Shown: in pieces, positions 1 to 7,650 of the stretch
How the letters are laid out: every line of letters begins with the position of its first letter
Numbering within the stretch: the first letter of the stretch is position 1
From: Bacillus pumilus
GTDB taxonomy: Bacteria > Bacillota > Bacilli > Bacillales > Bacillaceae
Direction of reading: 5' to 3'
Assembly: GCF_003431975.1 (NCBI RefSeq)
Contig: NZ_CP027116.1
Coordinates: forward strand, 3,286,001-3,350,000
DNA length: 64,000 nucleotides
Position numbers and translations under genes: made by a program
Notes under the pieces: generated by a model
Told to the model about the DNA's origin: nothing
The model's database searches: none
Seen by the model: only the letters and a program-made list of their open reading frames with translations

Positions 1-480
1 TAAAACAGACGAACGAATCATCCTTGTATACCAGGCCCATTTCGCTAGAACATTTGCCAAAATAATATTGAACAGTCCAGGCCCAAGTATCCCCACAACA
101 GCTAGAATCATCACTTCTGCTGGGAAGGAGAGCATGACATCACACAGCCTCATCAACATTCCGTCCACCTTTCCTCGGAAAAAGCCCGCCATGAGTCCAA
201 GTGAGGTGCCAATGAGCATCGTCAGACACATTGTCAGCATGGCCGCAAGCATTGTGGTCCGAATCCCATATAAAAGCCGTGATAATACGCATCTTCCGAG
301 CTGATCCGTTCCGAGCGGATAAGTAAGGCTGATGCCGGCATATTTTTGAAGAATGTTTGTTTCTGTTGGATCATGTGGTGCTAATACTGGTGCAAACAGT
401 CCTGCTAAAGCGACAAGTACTAACAGCCAGATAGAAAGAACCGCCATGCGGTCTTTTTTTAATTGACTCCACCCTATCAT
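1..480 (-). CDS. nikC: NikC/OppC-type ABC transporter permease, partial (N-terminal 160 codons)
   Basis: The start is the ATG at 480, behind an AAAGGAGG ribosome site that overlaps the end of the preceding permease gene. The reading frame runs off the left edge of the window. The visible part begins MIGWSQLKKDRMAVLSIW, an N-terminal membrane anchor. The next section, rich in LAPHDPTETN and YPLGTDQLGR, is typical of the DppC/NikC family. The permease core with its hydrophobic helices then begins. It should form the second half of the membrane channel together with the 486-1415 product, and be fed by the 1431-3062 lipoprotein. The gap to the upstream gene is only 5 nt, so the two are surely co-transcribed. 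The ATPase genes expected next lie outside the window. Confidence 0.85.
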   Translation of the reverse strand, partial: MIGWSQLKKDRMAVLSIWLLVLVALAGLFAPVLAPHDPTETNILQKYAGISLTYPLGTDQLGRCVLSRLLYGIRTTMLAAMLTMCLTMLIGTSLGLMAGFFRGKVDGMLMRLCDVMLSFPAEVMILAVVGILGPGLFNIILANVLAKWAWYTRMIRSSVL

Positions 481-485
481 CGTTC

Positions 486-1415
486 TCAGGCCTCCTTTCG
501 CAGCTGCGGATTCATGGTCATTTGCACAACATCAGCCATGAGGTTACACACAACAAAAAGGAACCCCATCACAAATAAATAGGCTTGAATAATAGGGAAA
601 TCGGCATGGAAAATAGCTGTTACACACAACCGGCCAACCCCTGGCCAAGCAAAAAGATTTTCAATAATAACCGTGCCAGCAATGAGTTTCGGGATAGACA
701 TACCAAGTGCTGTCACCGCTAATTGAAGCGCATGTCTCATCACTTTCAATTGAACAGCCCGTTCCTTTAATCCGCGAGCTCTTGCATAAAAAACAAATGG
801 CTCATGCTGAAATTTCAGAATTTGATTGCGAATGAGTCTCACATAGGTCGATAAGTAGCCCAGCGATAGTGTGACAGCTGGGAGAATAATGGATTTGAAC
901 CCTTCCATTCCACTCGTATTGACCCAATTGAATTTGACAGAAAAAAGCCAAATAAACAAAATCCCTAACCAAAAACTAGGCATTGAAGCAGCGATAAATA
1001 CAAAAGCGCGCAGTACTCGATCCACCCATGTATGCGCAGCATATGCACAGATCACTCCGAGTAACAAACTCAGTACAATGATGAAAAAGAGCGCTGCTCC
1101 TGCAAGCTGCAATGTGGCAGGCAGCGCCTCCATGATAAGATCAAAAACTGGCTCCTGTGTAACATAACTCCTACCAAAATCCCCTGTTAGTCCATCTTTG
1201 AGCCATGTGACATATCGTATAAGAAATGGCTGATCTAAGCCTAGCTCCTGCCGCATCGATTCAATCATGGCTTCTGTTGGCGTCACTTGATTCACCCGCA
1301 AAGCAACCTCAGCTGGATCATTTGCCCGCATCGTCAGCAGGACAAAGGCAAAGAAAGTAATGAACATCATGAGCGGAAAAAGCAGCAATATTCGTTTTAA
1401 GAGATAGCGTGTCAT
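486..1415 (-). CDS. nikB: NikB/OppB-type ABC transporter permease
   Basis: This is a 309-residue inner-membrane permease of the DppB/OppB/NikB family. It has an N-terminal helix (about residues 8-30), then the conserved LGLDQPFLIRYVTWLKDGL segment typical of these proteins. Five further hydrophobic segments follow, with the cytoplasmic EAA-like loop around RARGLKERAVQLKVMRHAL, which contacts the ATPase. It lies between the NikA-like binding protein (gap 15 nt) and the NikC-like permease (gap 5 nt) and must form one operon with them. Nickel is the family substrate. The Zur-like operator sites ahead of the operon suggest zinc, or a metal-metallophore complex, is a realistic alternative. The start codon is the ATG at 1415, preceded by GAGGGGGCGG. 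Confidence 0.85.
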   Translation of the reverse strand: MTRYLLKRILLLFPLMMFITFFAFVLLTMRANDPAEVALRVNQVTPTEAMIESMRQELGLDQPFLIRYVTWLKDGLTGDFGRSYVTQEPVFDLIMEALPATLQLAGAALFFIIVLSLLLGVICAYAAHTWVDRVLRAFVFIAASMPSFWLGILFIWLFSVKFNWVNTSGMEGFKSIILPAVTLSLGYLSTYVRLIRNQILKFQHEPFVFYARARGLKERAVQLKVMRHALQLAVTALGMSIPKLIAGTVIIENLFAWPGVGRLCVTAIFHADFPIIQAYLFVMGFLFVVCNLMADVVQMTMNPQLRKEA

Positions 1416-1430
1416 GTCTCCGCCCCCTCT

Positions 1431-3062
1431 TTATGACGAAAAATACATACGGTCAAAGGGAATTTCATACTGTGACACATGAAAACCAATACCTTTCAGG
1501 CGCTTATTATAGACGGCCTTTGTCACAGAATAAGAGATTGGGATATAGATATTTTCATCATGAATATACGTCAAGATGTCTCGATACATTTGTTTCCGCT
1601 TTTGCTCATCTCGTTCTACCAATACTTTCGTAATCGTCTCGTCCAGCCACTTTTTCTTCTTCAACCCTAGTTGAGCTTGATAATCAGCATGTGATGCGAC
1701 GCGGAACGAAGAAACATAGGTTTGTGGATCATAAGGAAGTCCCCACGATAGCGAGTACATCAGATCGAATTTCCCTGTTTTCTGGCGGTCTAAAAATGCC
1801 TGTTTTTCTTCTCCTCTAATATCCAGTTTGATCCCAACTTGCTTGAAATCTTGTTGGATCGATTCACTTATCGTTCTTTCGCCTGCATTATCGGAATTAT
1901 AGTAAATGGCGACACTCAGCCTTTTGCCATTTTGATAGCGGTAGCCGTCTTCTTTCAGCTTCCAGCCTGCCTCATCCAGTAATGCCTCTGCTTTCTCTTT
2001 TTGATAGGTTTTCTTTTTCAGCGGGATATCTGCGTAAGGAACTGACGGGGCAAGCAGCGTATGTGCGACCTGTTCCGTTCCATTTAAAATGCCCTTTGTG
2101 ATCATCTCTTTTTGAATGGCATATTGAAACGCTTCTCTGACTTTCGGATCTTTTGTCATCGGCTGGTTTGAATTGATGACGATCGATCTTGAACCAACCG
2201 GAGGACTCACGGTCACACCATATTGACCCGCTTCCTTTAAAGCATGGAATGAGTCTCCGTCAATCATGTCACCATCTGCACCGAATAAGAGATCAATTTC
2301 TCCTTTTTGCAGGGCAAGTAAAATCGTTTGGTGATCCGGCATGACTTTCCACTTCACTGTTGAGATTTTTGGCTTTTCCCCCCAGTAGTGGTCATTCACT
2401 TCAAAAACGGCATATTGATTTTTTTTATGTTCTTTTAGCACGTAAGGACCTGTGCCTGCATAGCTTTGAACTCCTTTTGCAGTCGTTCCATCAATGAAGC
2501 TTTTTGGAGAAATAAAACGGAAGGGACGTGTTAAGCCCAGTTCTTCTAACGTAGGGTAATAAGGCTCTTTTAACGTAAGAACAAATGTATCGTCATCCAC
2601 AGCCTTCGTGGATTTGATTTCGGATACGAGATTCAGCCAAGCGTTCTTTTCGATGTTTTTAACAACGGCGTCCATGTTCATTTTCACAGCCTTTGCATTA
2701 AAAGGCTCACCATCTGAAAAAGTCACACCTTTTCGCAGGTGAAAGGTGTAGGTTCTGCCATCCTCTGAAATGTCCCAGCTTTTCGCTAAGGCAGGCTGAA
2801 CGCCTTTCTCAGTATTAACAACAAGCGATTCAAACACCATATTTTGAGCGGCCATTTCTCCAGCATATAAATGGGGATTGATATCCCTTATATCTTTTGT
2901 ACTTGCATACACTAGCTCATCTTCTTCTCTGTCATTCATATTAGAAGATGCTTTGTTATCAGAGCATGATGCCAATAAAAAACAAGCCATGACTGAAAAC
3001 AACATCAAGGTGTATGTCACATATGGATGCTTTTTCTTTATGTAAACAGGCTGATCACTCAT
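1431..3062 (-). CDS. nikA: NikA/CntA-type metal-complex-binding lipoprotein
   Basis: This is the substrate-binding lipoprotein of the importer. The preferred start is the ATG at 3062 (543 residues), because GGGGGA lies at the right distance upstream; a TTG at 3077 is an alternative. The N-terminus is basic, then hydrophobic, and ends in the lipobox LASC, so the mature protein is membrane-anchored through Cys. The sequence follows E. coli NikA closely: INPHLYAGEMAAQNMVFE, GEPFNAKAV, YYPTLEELGLTRPFRFISP, NDHYWGEKP, APSVPYAD and SHADYQAQLG. In E. coli NikA the last segment is, to my recollection, where the metal-complex-contacting His sits, and that His is kept here. Related proteins carry nickel, Ni-histidine or, in Staphylococcus, metal-staphylopine. 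The true ligand cannot be fixed from sequence. Confidence 0.87.
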   Translation of the reverse strand: MSDQPVYIKKKHPYVTYTLMLFSVMACFLLASCSDNKASSNMNDREEDELVYASTKDIRDINPHLYAGEMAAQNMVFESLVVNTEKGVQPALAKSWDISEDGRTYTFHLRKGVTFSDGEPFNAKAVKMNMDAVVKNIEKNAWLNLVSEIKSTKAVDDDTFVLTLKEPYYPTLEELGLTRPFRFISPKSFIDGTTAKGVQSYAGTGPYVLKEHKKNQYAVFEVNDHYWGEKPKISTVKWKVMPDHQTILLALQKGEIDLLFGADGDMIDGDSFHALKEAGQYGVTVSPPVGSRSIVINSNQPMTKDPKVREAFQYAIQKEMITKGILNGTEQVAHTLLAPSVPYADIPLKKKTYQKEKAEALLDEAGWKLKEDGYRYQNGKRLSVAIYYNSDNAGERTISESIQQDFKQVGIKLDIRGEEKQAFLDRQKTGKFDLMYSLSWGLPYDPQTYVSSFRVASHADYQAQLGLKKKKWLDETITKVLVERDEQKRKQMYRDILTYIHDENIYIPISYSVTKAVYNKRLKGIGFHVSQYEIPFDRMYFSS

Positions 3063-3084
3063 ATTTACTTCCCCCAAATCTATA

Positions 3085-3128
3085 TTATCGTAATCATTAC
3101 GTTTAATTAATCGAAATGATTACGAATT
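3085..3128 (-). promoter_or_regulatory. Two tandem Zur-like operators before the nik-type operon
   Basis: Position 3089-3101 reads CGTAATCATTACG, a perfect dyad that is the core of the Bacillus Zur box. A second copy with one mismatch, CGAAATGATTACG, is at 3112-3124. Dyad centres are 23 bp apart. Both lie between the promoter (3131-3159) and the start codon, a position suited to repression. The half-sites differ from the Fur and PerR consensus by the outer CG. Confidence 0.72.
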
Positions 3129-3130
3129 GA

Positions 3131-3159
3131 ATAATAGCATACAGAAATGGCAAATACAA
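3131..3159 (-). promoter_or_regulatory. Sigma-A type promoter of nikA
   Basis: On the minus strand TTGTAT (3154-3159) and TATTAT (3131-3136) are separated by exactly 17 nt. The two Zur-like boxes sit directly downstream of the -10 element. Confidence 0.6.
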
Positions 3160-3173
3160 TCTCTTTTTTCATC

Positions 3174-3200
3174 AAAAAAACAGACTCATGATTGAGTCTG
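3174..3200 (-). terminator. Terminator of the MGT-type glycosyltransferase (displaced copy)
   Basis: A 20-nt palindrome (CAGACTCAATCATGAGTCTG on the minus strand) is followed by seven T. The identical palindrome overlaps the stop codon of the gene about 200 nt upstream (3380-3399), but that copy has no T run. Confidence 0.75.
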
Positions 3201-3202
3201 TT

Positions 3203-3256
3203 CAGATTATTGACAAAGGGCTAAAATGATTTTTATTTTAGCCCTTTGTCTTCTTT
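3203..3256 (-). repeat. Dispersed 54-nt hairpin repeat, copy 1
   Basis: The element has two perfect 16-nt arms (3212-3227 and 3235-3250) around a 7-nt loop, with conserved flanks. In minus-strand orientation it matches the element at 43981-44034 at all but three positions. Both copies lie just 3' of a gene and in the same orientation as that gene. It could act as a terminator or mRNA 3'-end stabiliser. Confidence 0.75.
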
Positions 3257-3379
3257 TCAGCGTGATAGAAAACCTTTGAAGTCTAGGAAGGACGAGTACC
3301 GGAGCGGAGCGAATTTGACATTCGTGAGCACCGGAGCGCAGACCTGACACCGAATGCGAGGGTTTGTCTACACGCTGAA
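3256..3379. repeat. 124-bp element with imperfect terminal inverted repeats
   Basis: The ends are TTCAGCGTGATAGAAAACC (3256-3274) and the inverted TTCAGCGTGTAGACAAACC (3361-3379), which match over about 19 bp with two small indels. The interior repeats the motif ACCGGAGCG. There is no coding potential, so it is a small non-autonomous mobile element or a structured RNA repeat. Together with the hairpin repeat it lies between two direct 24-bp copies of the terminator palindrome. Confidence 0.6.
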
Positions 3380-3401
3380 CAGACTCATGATTGAGTCTGT
3401 T
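3378..3401. repeat. 24-bp direct repeat flanking the inserted block (pair with 3179-3202)
   Basis: The 24-bp palindromic sequence at 3378-3401 is identical to 3179-3202. It includes the stop codon of the glycosyltransferase. The arrangement looks like a target-site duplication around a roughly 175-nt insertion. Confidence 0.65.
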
Positions 3402-4554
3402 TCGCAAGCATCCATTGATCGATTACCCGCAATGCTTTTTCTGTTCCACCTGCTGTTTGGAAGCTTTCTTCAATTTTTTCAATCCCAGCACGATACGTGT
3501 CGCTTCCCAAAACAGCATCCACGGTTTCTCGTAGCTGCTTTGCTGTCAGCTGATCTTTATCAAGTGCACGGGCAGCAAATAATTCCGTCAGTCTTTTGGC
3601 AACCATCGGCTGATCTTTGTCGACCGGAATGACGACCATCGGAACGTGATAATGAATGCCTTCATTGACACTGTTCATTCCCCCGTGGGTCACAAACACA
3701 TCTGTCAGCTCGAGCACTTCAAGCTGCGGCACATAAGGCTCGATCAGAAAATGAGAAGGCGCTTCTTTCAAGAGAGAGCGATCCACTTTTTCACCTGTTG
3801 CGATTACCACTTTTCCGTCAAAATCGGCAAAGGCATCGATACACATATTAAAAAATGCTTCTGTATCGCCAAGAACAGTGCCCATTGAAATAAAGATGAC
3901 TTTTTCTTGTTCAAGTGATTCTAGCGGGAAATCATGCTGATCTGCCCTTTTTAGAAAGCTCGGTCCAATGAAAACAAACGAGTCGTTCACTGCATCAACA
4001 GACGGCTGGAAATATTCACTCGTATACACGATATTCAGTTCTCCGCGATTTTTCATGAATTGCATCAAACGCGTTGGCTGAACGCCAAAACGCTCTTGTA
4101 TGCTTTCTAACAGATGATCGGCTTTCTCATCCTTTCTGTATAGAGGTGTATCAAAATGCGCCTCTTGCAGCACAAAAGATGGGTTTGAACCGATTCCCGG
4201 AATTTGTAAGTAATCTCGAACAAGCTCCCCTGCCCCAAACATATCAAAATAGACAAAATCAAATGAATGCTGCTGAGAAAGTGTTTCCACCACCTCTAAA
4301 ATATCAAATGATGTTTGCAGCATGGCATGAAAGAACGGCTGCATGGAATCAAGATTTCCTTCGTCCACATGTAATGTGCGAATATAGTCTGGATGTTTAT
4401 GTACGTGAGCGCCTAAGCGTTTAATTCGTTCCTCATAATGTACAGTTGTGACCGCATGTACTTCATCTCCTCGGTCTGCCCATGCTTTGATGATCCCTAA
4501 CATAGGATTCACATGTCCCTCAGCGGGAAATGTAATCAATAAAATCTTCGCCAC
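3385..4554 (-). CDS. MGT-family (YjiC/YojK-like) UDP-glycosyltransferase
   Basis: This 389-residue soluble GT-B enzyme resembles the Bacillus YjiC/YojK group and macrolide glycosyltransferases. The N-terminal half opens with the acceptor-domain signature ILLITFPAEGHVNPMLGI. The C-terminal half carries the nucleotide-sugar-binding signature around THGGMNSVNEGIHYHVPMV and VDKDQPMVAKRL. It would transfer a sugar from a UDP donor to a small hydroxylated acceptor such as a flavonoid or macrolide; the native acceptor is unknown. The start is GTG at 4554, with GAGGAGGG about 7 nt upstream. The stop codon lies inside a 20-nt palindrome that was probably the left half of its terminator before an insertion separated the T run (see findings). 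Confidence 0.85.
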   Translation of the reverse strand: MAKILLITFPAEGHVNPMLGIIKAWADRGDEVHAVTTVHYEERIKRLGAHVHKHPDYIRTLHVDEGNLDSMQPFFHAMLQTSFDILEVVETLSQQHSFDFVYFDMFGAGELVRDYLQIPGIGSNPSFVLQEAHFDTPLYRKDEKADHLLESIQERFGVQPTRLMQFMKNRGELNIVYTSEYFQPSVDAVNDSFVFIGPSFLKRADQHDFPLESLEQEKVIFISMGTVLGDTEAFFNMCIDAFADFDGKVVIATGEKVDRSLLKEAPSHFLIEPYVPQLEVLELTDVFVTHGGMNSVNEGIHYHVPMVVIPVDKDQPMVAKRLTELFAARALDKDQLTAKQLRETVDAVLGSDTYRAGIEKIEESFQTAGGTEKALRVIDQWMLAKQTQS

Positions 4555-4676
4555 AAAAAGCCCTCCTCATTGTCAATTCTCTTCCATGTTAATCATATAC
4601 AGCAAGCAGGCTCAACAAATACGCCTGTAAAGGGCAGAAATGAGTCTTATGGCTAGTAAATTTTAAGAAAATATCA

Positions 4677-4717
4677 AAAAAAGACAAAGCCCCAAGTTAA
4701 GTTCTTTGTCTTTTTTC
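4677..4717. terminator. Bidirectional terminator-like hairpin
   Basis: Arms AAAGACAAAG and CTTTGTCTTT surround a 14-nt loop, with A and T runs on either side. It sits between the glycosyltransferase and the coding remnant and DinB-like gene. Confidence 0.65.
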
Positions 4718-4719
4718 TA

Positions 4720-4824
4720 TTATTTTTTGAGCAACATTTGTTTAAACGTAGCAGACTGTTTTTCAATTTGGATCGGATCAGCAGATAAATTCATTGATTG
4801 AAGTTGAAGAACATTATTCAAACA
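4720..4824 (-). pseudogene. Possible 3' remnant of an unidentified gene (about 34 codons)
   Basis: On the minus strand an open frame of about 34 codons ends LSADPIQIEKQSATFKQM-LLKK before a TAA at 4720-4722, directly ahead of a good terminator. It looks like a protein C-terminus but has no plausible start, since its upstream end runs into the last codons of the DinB-like gene. I do not recognise the parent family. It may be the tail left when the DinB-like gene replaced an older gene, or chance. Confidence 0.3.
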
Positions 4825-5278
4825 TTAAAATTTTGGGGTCTTTATTGTAACAGTGAACAAGCATAGCATGTAATTGTCCCCTATGATGATATACATGTGC
4901 TAATATTTCTAACAACCACTCATACCTTGTATATGTCACACCCCAATAAGAAGTGGTACGAGACAGTAGTTCTGTGTCCGATAATTTCATATAATGATTT
5001 TTTAAGGAATGAAAATTAGTCATTAAACCATTTTCTATCAACTTTAAAGTTTTATATGATACATTAGCATAAAACTTTTCCATCTCTTCTTGGGTAGCCT
5101 CATTAGCAATACGCCAGTCAGCTTCACAAATGATCGCAATGTGTTCCAGCAACTCTCCGATAGACTGCTTATGAGGTGTTGGTCTTTTTTGTAAATCATC
5201 TTCTTCTAATTGACTGACTATTTTTATTAATGTTTTAACAGCTACTTCAATTTGATGTAAAACACTTTCACAATTCAT
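4814..5278 (-). CDS. DinB-family protein
   Basis: This is a 154-residue four-helix-bundle protein of the DinB/YfiT-like superfamily. The spaced histidines expected to bind a metal are visible: one in IGELLEHIAIICEAD and two in ILAHVYHHRGQLHAML, the latter the conserved HxxxHRGQ motif near the C-terminus. Members include putative metal-dependent thiol transferases (bacillithiol/mycothiol S-transferases); the substrate here is unknown. The start is ATG at 5278, with AAGGAGGC upstream. It is not part of the conserved B. subtilis order around clpP. Together with the coding remnant downstream, this suggests the gene is a lineage-specific insertion. Confidence 0.8.
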   Translation of the reverse strand: MNCESVLHQIEVAVKTLIKIVSQLEEDDLQKRPTPHKQSIGELLEHIAIICEADWRIANEATQEEMEKFYANVSYKTLKLIENGLMTNFHSLKNHYMKLSDTELLSRTTSYWGVTYTRYEWLLEILAHVYHHRGQLHAMLVHCYNKDPKILMFE

Positions 5279-5280
5279 TA

Positions 5281-5592
5281 GTGCCTCCTTATTAAAGGAT
5301 TCTGCCCTTTTAGTTGAACAAGCTTTGAAAATATCGTTGATTCAAATGATTTTATACTCCAATTATAGATTAACTTCACTTAATCGCTATCATAGAAAAA
5401 TTTGTCTTTTTAACAATTTTAATCTGTGCTTTTTGATACAAAATGAACTACTTCACTTAAACGATAATAAATAGTGAAGCTCCTTTCAATTTACTCACAC
5501 AATACCACTCATAAAAAACAAAAAACCCTTTATTTCAAAGGGTTTTCTGCTTTTTCACAAATTATAAATCGAATCCTATCGGATACTATAGA
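5281..5592. other. Intergenic region between DinB-like gene and tRNA-Arg
   Basis: AT-rich, with no gene. It holds the DinB ribosome site and promoter region and the tRNA terminator at 5513-5546. Confidence 0.6.
5513..5546 (-). terminator. Terminator of tRNA-Arg
   Basis: On the minus strand AAAACCCTTTGAAATAAAGG forms a hairpin with the following GGTTTT, then a T-rich run. It lies about 50 nt after the tRNA. Confidence 0.75.
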
Positions 5593-5668
5593 CGCGCTCG
5601 GAGGGATTCGAACCCCCGGCAGACGTGGTACCGGAAACCACCGCTCTATCCAACTGAGCTACGAGCGC
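5593..5668 (-). tRNA. trnQ-Arg: tRNA-Arg (anticodon CCG)
   Basis: Read on the minus strand, the acceptor arms GCGCTCG and CGAGCGC pair perfectly. The D-arm is GCTC/GAGC and the anticodon stem GTGGT/ACCAC. The 7-nt loop TTCCGGT places CCG at the anticodon. The T-loop is TTCGAAT. CCA is not encoded. The variable loop of about 7 nt is slightly long. An Arg tRNA next to clpP is also the B. subtilis arrangement. Confidence 0.93.
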
Positions 5669-5852
5669 ACGATATGTTTTTTGAACGTCAGCATATCAAA
5701 TTATAAGGGAAATGCTGCAAGAAAGCAATGATTAATCATTCGTCGTAATGATGTATTTTCTTCTTTTGAAACCATAGACTAATATGATGGTTTGAAGGGG
5801 AATGATTTTGGGGAAAATGGGTAAGGGTATTTGAATTTAGGTCAGCGTTTTG

Positions 5853-5882
5853 TTTGACCTTTATTGACCAAAAATGTATCAT
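5853..5882 (+). promoter_or_regulatory. clpP promoter with overlapping CtsR operator
   Basis: TTGACC (5854-5859) and TATCAT (5877-5882) are 17 nt apart. The minus strand of 5853-5869 reads GGTCAATAAAGGTCAAA, matching the CtsR heptad tandem repeat with one mismatch. The operator covers the -35, so CtsR would repress until heat or protein-damage stress. Confidence 0.8.
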
Positions 5883-5921
5883 TGAATTACATACTTACCT
5901 AAAAGGTGAAGGAGGAACATT

Positions 5922-6518
5922 ATGAATTTAATACCTACAGTCATTGAACAAACAAATCGTGGGGAAAGAGCTTACGACATTTATTCTCGTCTTTTAAAAG
6001 ACCGTATTATCATGCTTGGTTCTGCGATCGATGACAATGTTGCCAACTCCATCGTGTCACAGCTGCTTTTCTTAGAAGCTGAAGATCCAGAAAAAGATAT
6101 TTCTATCTACATTAACAGCCCTGGCGGTTCAATTACAGCTGGTATGGCCATTTACGATACGATGCAATTTATTAAACCAAAGGTTTCAACCATTTGTATT
6201 GGTATGGCTGCATCAATGGGTGCGTTCCTGCTTGCTGCTGGTGAAAAAGGTAAGCGTTATGCCCTTCCAAACAGTGAAGTCATGATTCACCAACCACTAG
6301 GTGGAGCCCAAGGTCAAGCAACAGAAATTGAAATTGCGGCAAAACGAATCCTTTCTTTACGCGACAAATTGAACCAAGTACTTGCTGAACGTACTGGTCA
6401 GCCAATTGAAGTCATTGAGCGCGATACAGATCGCGACAACTTCAAAACAGCGGAAGAAGCTCTTGAATACGGACTCATTGACAAAGTCTTGACCCGTAAT
6501 TCAGAAGAACAAAAATAA
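5922..6518 (+). CDS. clpP: ClpP ATP-dependent protease proteolytic subunit
   Basis: This 198-residue serine peptidase assembles as a tetradecameric barrel and degrades proteins unfolded by ClpC, ClpE or ClpX. The catalytic Ser98 is in GMAASMGAF and His123 in MIHQPLGG, with the triad Asp near residue 172. Length and termini are normal. The start is ATG at 5922, behind GGAGGAAC. It is transcribed alone from the CtsR-controlled promoter and ends at a strong terminator. A sigma-B promoter, known in B. subtilis, was not convincingly seen upstream. Confidence 0.97.
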   Translation: MNLIPTVIEQTNRGERAYDIYSRLLKDRIIMLGSAIDDNVANSIVSQLLFLEAEDPEKDISIYINSPGGSITAGMAIYDTMQFIKPKVSTICIGMAASMGAFLLAAGEKGKRYALPNSEVMIHQPLGGAQGQATEIEIAAKRILSLRDKLNQVLAERTGQPIEVIERDTDRDNFKTAEEALEYGLIDKVLTRNSEEQK

Positions 6519-6530
6519 TATGACAAAACA

Positions 6531-6562
6531 AACCGTCTGCTCTTTGAACAGACGGTTTTTTG
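6531..6562 (+). terminator. clpP terminator
   Basis: The stem CCGTCTG/CAGACGG with a 9-nt loop is followed by six T. Confidence 0.9.
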
Positions 6563-6577
6563 TGTTGAAAACACGCT

Positions 6578-7159
6578 TTACGACAGCTCCGTCCATTTCT
6601 GCTGAAGAGTTGGTGTTCGATAAGAAGCCATCTGCTTGATTAATTCCTCCGGTTCGCTGGAACCATGTAACAATTGAAGGTGGGATTCATTCGAAAAACC
6701 TTCCTGTACACTAAACTTCACCATATCCATAAGCGGATTGAAATAGTCATTCACTTGATACAATCCGATTGGCTTTTGATGGATGCCAATTTGTGCCCAG
6801 CATAGCACCTCAAATAATTCTTCATATGTACCAAAGCCGCCCGGCATCGCAATAAACCCATCGGCCAGCTCGCTCATTTTCGCTTTTCGTTCATGCATTC
6901 CTGTTACCTCAATTAACTCTGTCAGCTCCTGATGCACAACTTCTCCTCTAAAAAGCCCTTTAGGCATGACCCCAATGACTTGCCCGCCTTTTCTTAAAAC
7001 TTCGTCTGCAATAGCACCCATTAAGCCAATTCGTGAACCGCCATATACAAGACGAATGTCTTGCTCTGCCATATATGCACCCAGCTCGACAGCCTTTTGT
7101 TTGTAGACATCTTTCACGCCTGGATTCGAACCAGCAAACACACAAATCGTTTTCATCAA
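6578..7159 (-). CDS. yvdD: LOG-family protein YvdD (cytokinin riboside 5'-monophosphate phosphoribohydrolase-like)
   Basis: This 193-residue Rossmann-like protein is of the LOG (lysine-decarboxylase-like) family. The N-terminal CVFAGSNPG is the nucleotide-binding loop. The hallmark PGGFGTYEE motif is at about residues 106-114, with an upstream R/K pair in GMHERKAKM. Family members cleave nucleoside 5'-monophosphates to base and ribose 5-phosphate; the natural bacterial substrate remains uncertain. It converges with clpP and is divergent from yvdC, as in B. subtilis. The start is ATG at 7159. Confidence 0.9.
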   Translation of the reverse strand: MMKTICVFAGSNPGVKDVYKQKAVELGAYMAEQDIRLVYGGSRIGLMGAIADEVLRKGGQVIGVMPKGLFRGEVVHQELTELIEVTGMHERKAKMSELADGFIAMPGGFGTYEELFEVLCWAQIGIHQKPIGLYQVNDYFNPLMDMVKFSVQEGFSNESHLQLLHGSSEPEELIKQMASYRTPTLQQKWTELS

Positions 7160-7292
7160 AACAGCTCCATCTCTCTCTATGATTTCTTCACCTACTCATT
7201 CTACTATAATTGTTTTTTAAAAAACAGCCGCTTCATCTATATATAGTGTAAAATCAAAAGGTGCACACCATATAAGGAGCTGTATAAAGAGA

Positions 7293-7622
7293 ATGCAAAC
7301 AAATGAGATGGAGAAATGGATCAAAGGTTTTTACAAAAAGAGAAATTGGACAGAATACGGACCGTTTATCCGATTAGGGTTCCTGATGGAAGAAACAGGC
7401 GAACTCGCTCGCGCTGTTAGAGCCATCGAAATCGGACGTGACCGGCCTGACGAGCAAAAACAAAAATCATCTGAGTTAAAGAAAGAACTCGTTGAAGAAA
7501 TGGGAGATGTATTAGGGAATCTACTTATTTTAGCCGATCTCTATGATGTCACAGTCGAAGAGATTTTCTCCTCTCATCAACAGAAGCTTACAAAGCGCTT
7601 TTCAGAACTGAAAAGCACGTGA
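7293..7622 (+). CDS. yvdC: MazG-like nucleotide pyrophosphohydrolase YvdC
   Basis: This 109-residue all-alpha NTP pyrophosphatase domain carries the metal-binding motifs EETGELARA and, later, EEMGDVLGN (ExxE...ExxD), typical of MazG-like house-cleaning enzymes that hydrolyse non-canonical or excess NTPs to NMP and pyrophosphate. The ATG at 7293 is used; the AAGGAG upstream is rather distant (about 13 nt), so translation may be weak. It lies between yvdD (divergent) and yvdB (convergent), matching B. subtilis. Its stop codon is inside the shared terminator hairpin. Confidence 0.88.
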   Translation: MQTNEMEKWIKGFYKKRNWTEYGPFIRLGFLMEETGELARAVRAIEIGRDRPDEQKQKSSELKKELVEEMGDVLGNLLILADLYDVTVEEIFSSHQQKLTKRFSELKST

Positions 7623-7644
7623 CCACATCGTCACGTGCTTTTTT
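7611..7644. terminator. Bidirectional terminator between yvdC and yvdB
   Basis: The near-perfect stem AAAGCACGTGAC/GTCACGTGCTTT is followed by a T run. It serves the convergent yvdC and yvdB. Confidence 0.85.
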
Positions 7645-7650
7645 CCACTT

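Larger units (their letters stand above)
3063..3384. other. Intergenic region, nik promoter side to glycosyltransferase terminator
   Basis: No gene is seen here. The stretch contains the nik operators and promoter, the glycosyltransferase terminator, a 54-nt dispersed hairpin repeat, and a 124-bp element with imperfect terminal inverted repeats, each listed separately. Confidence 0.8.

Noticed and set aside
5474..5731. 85-codon ORF crossing the tRNA-Arg
   Set aside because: It reads straight through a well-folded tRNA gene and its terminator.
5780..5850. Possible sigma-B promoter ahead of clpP
   Set aside because: Candidate -35 (GTTTGA) and -10 (GGGTAT) elements are present, but no pair has the correct spacing.
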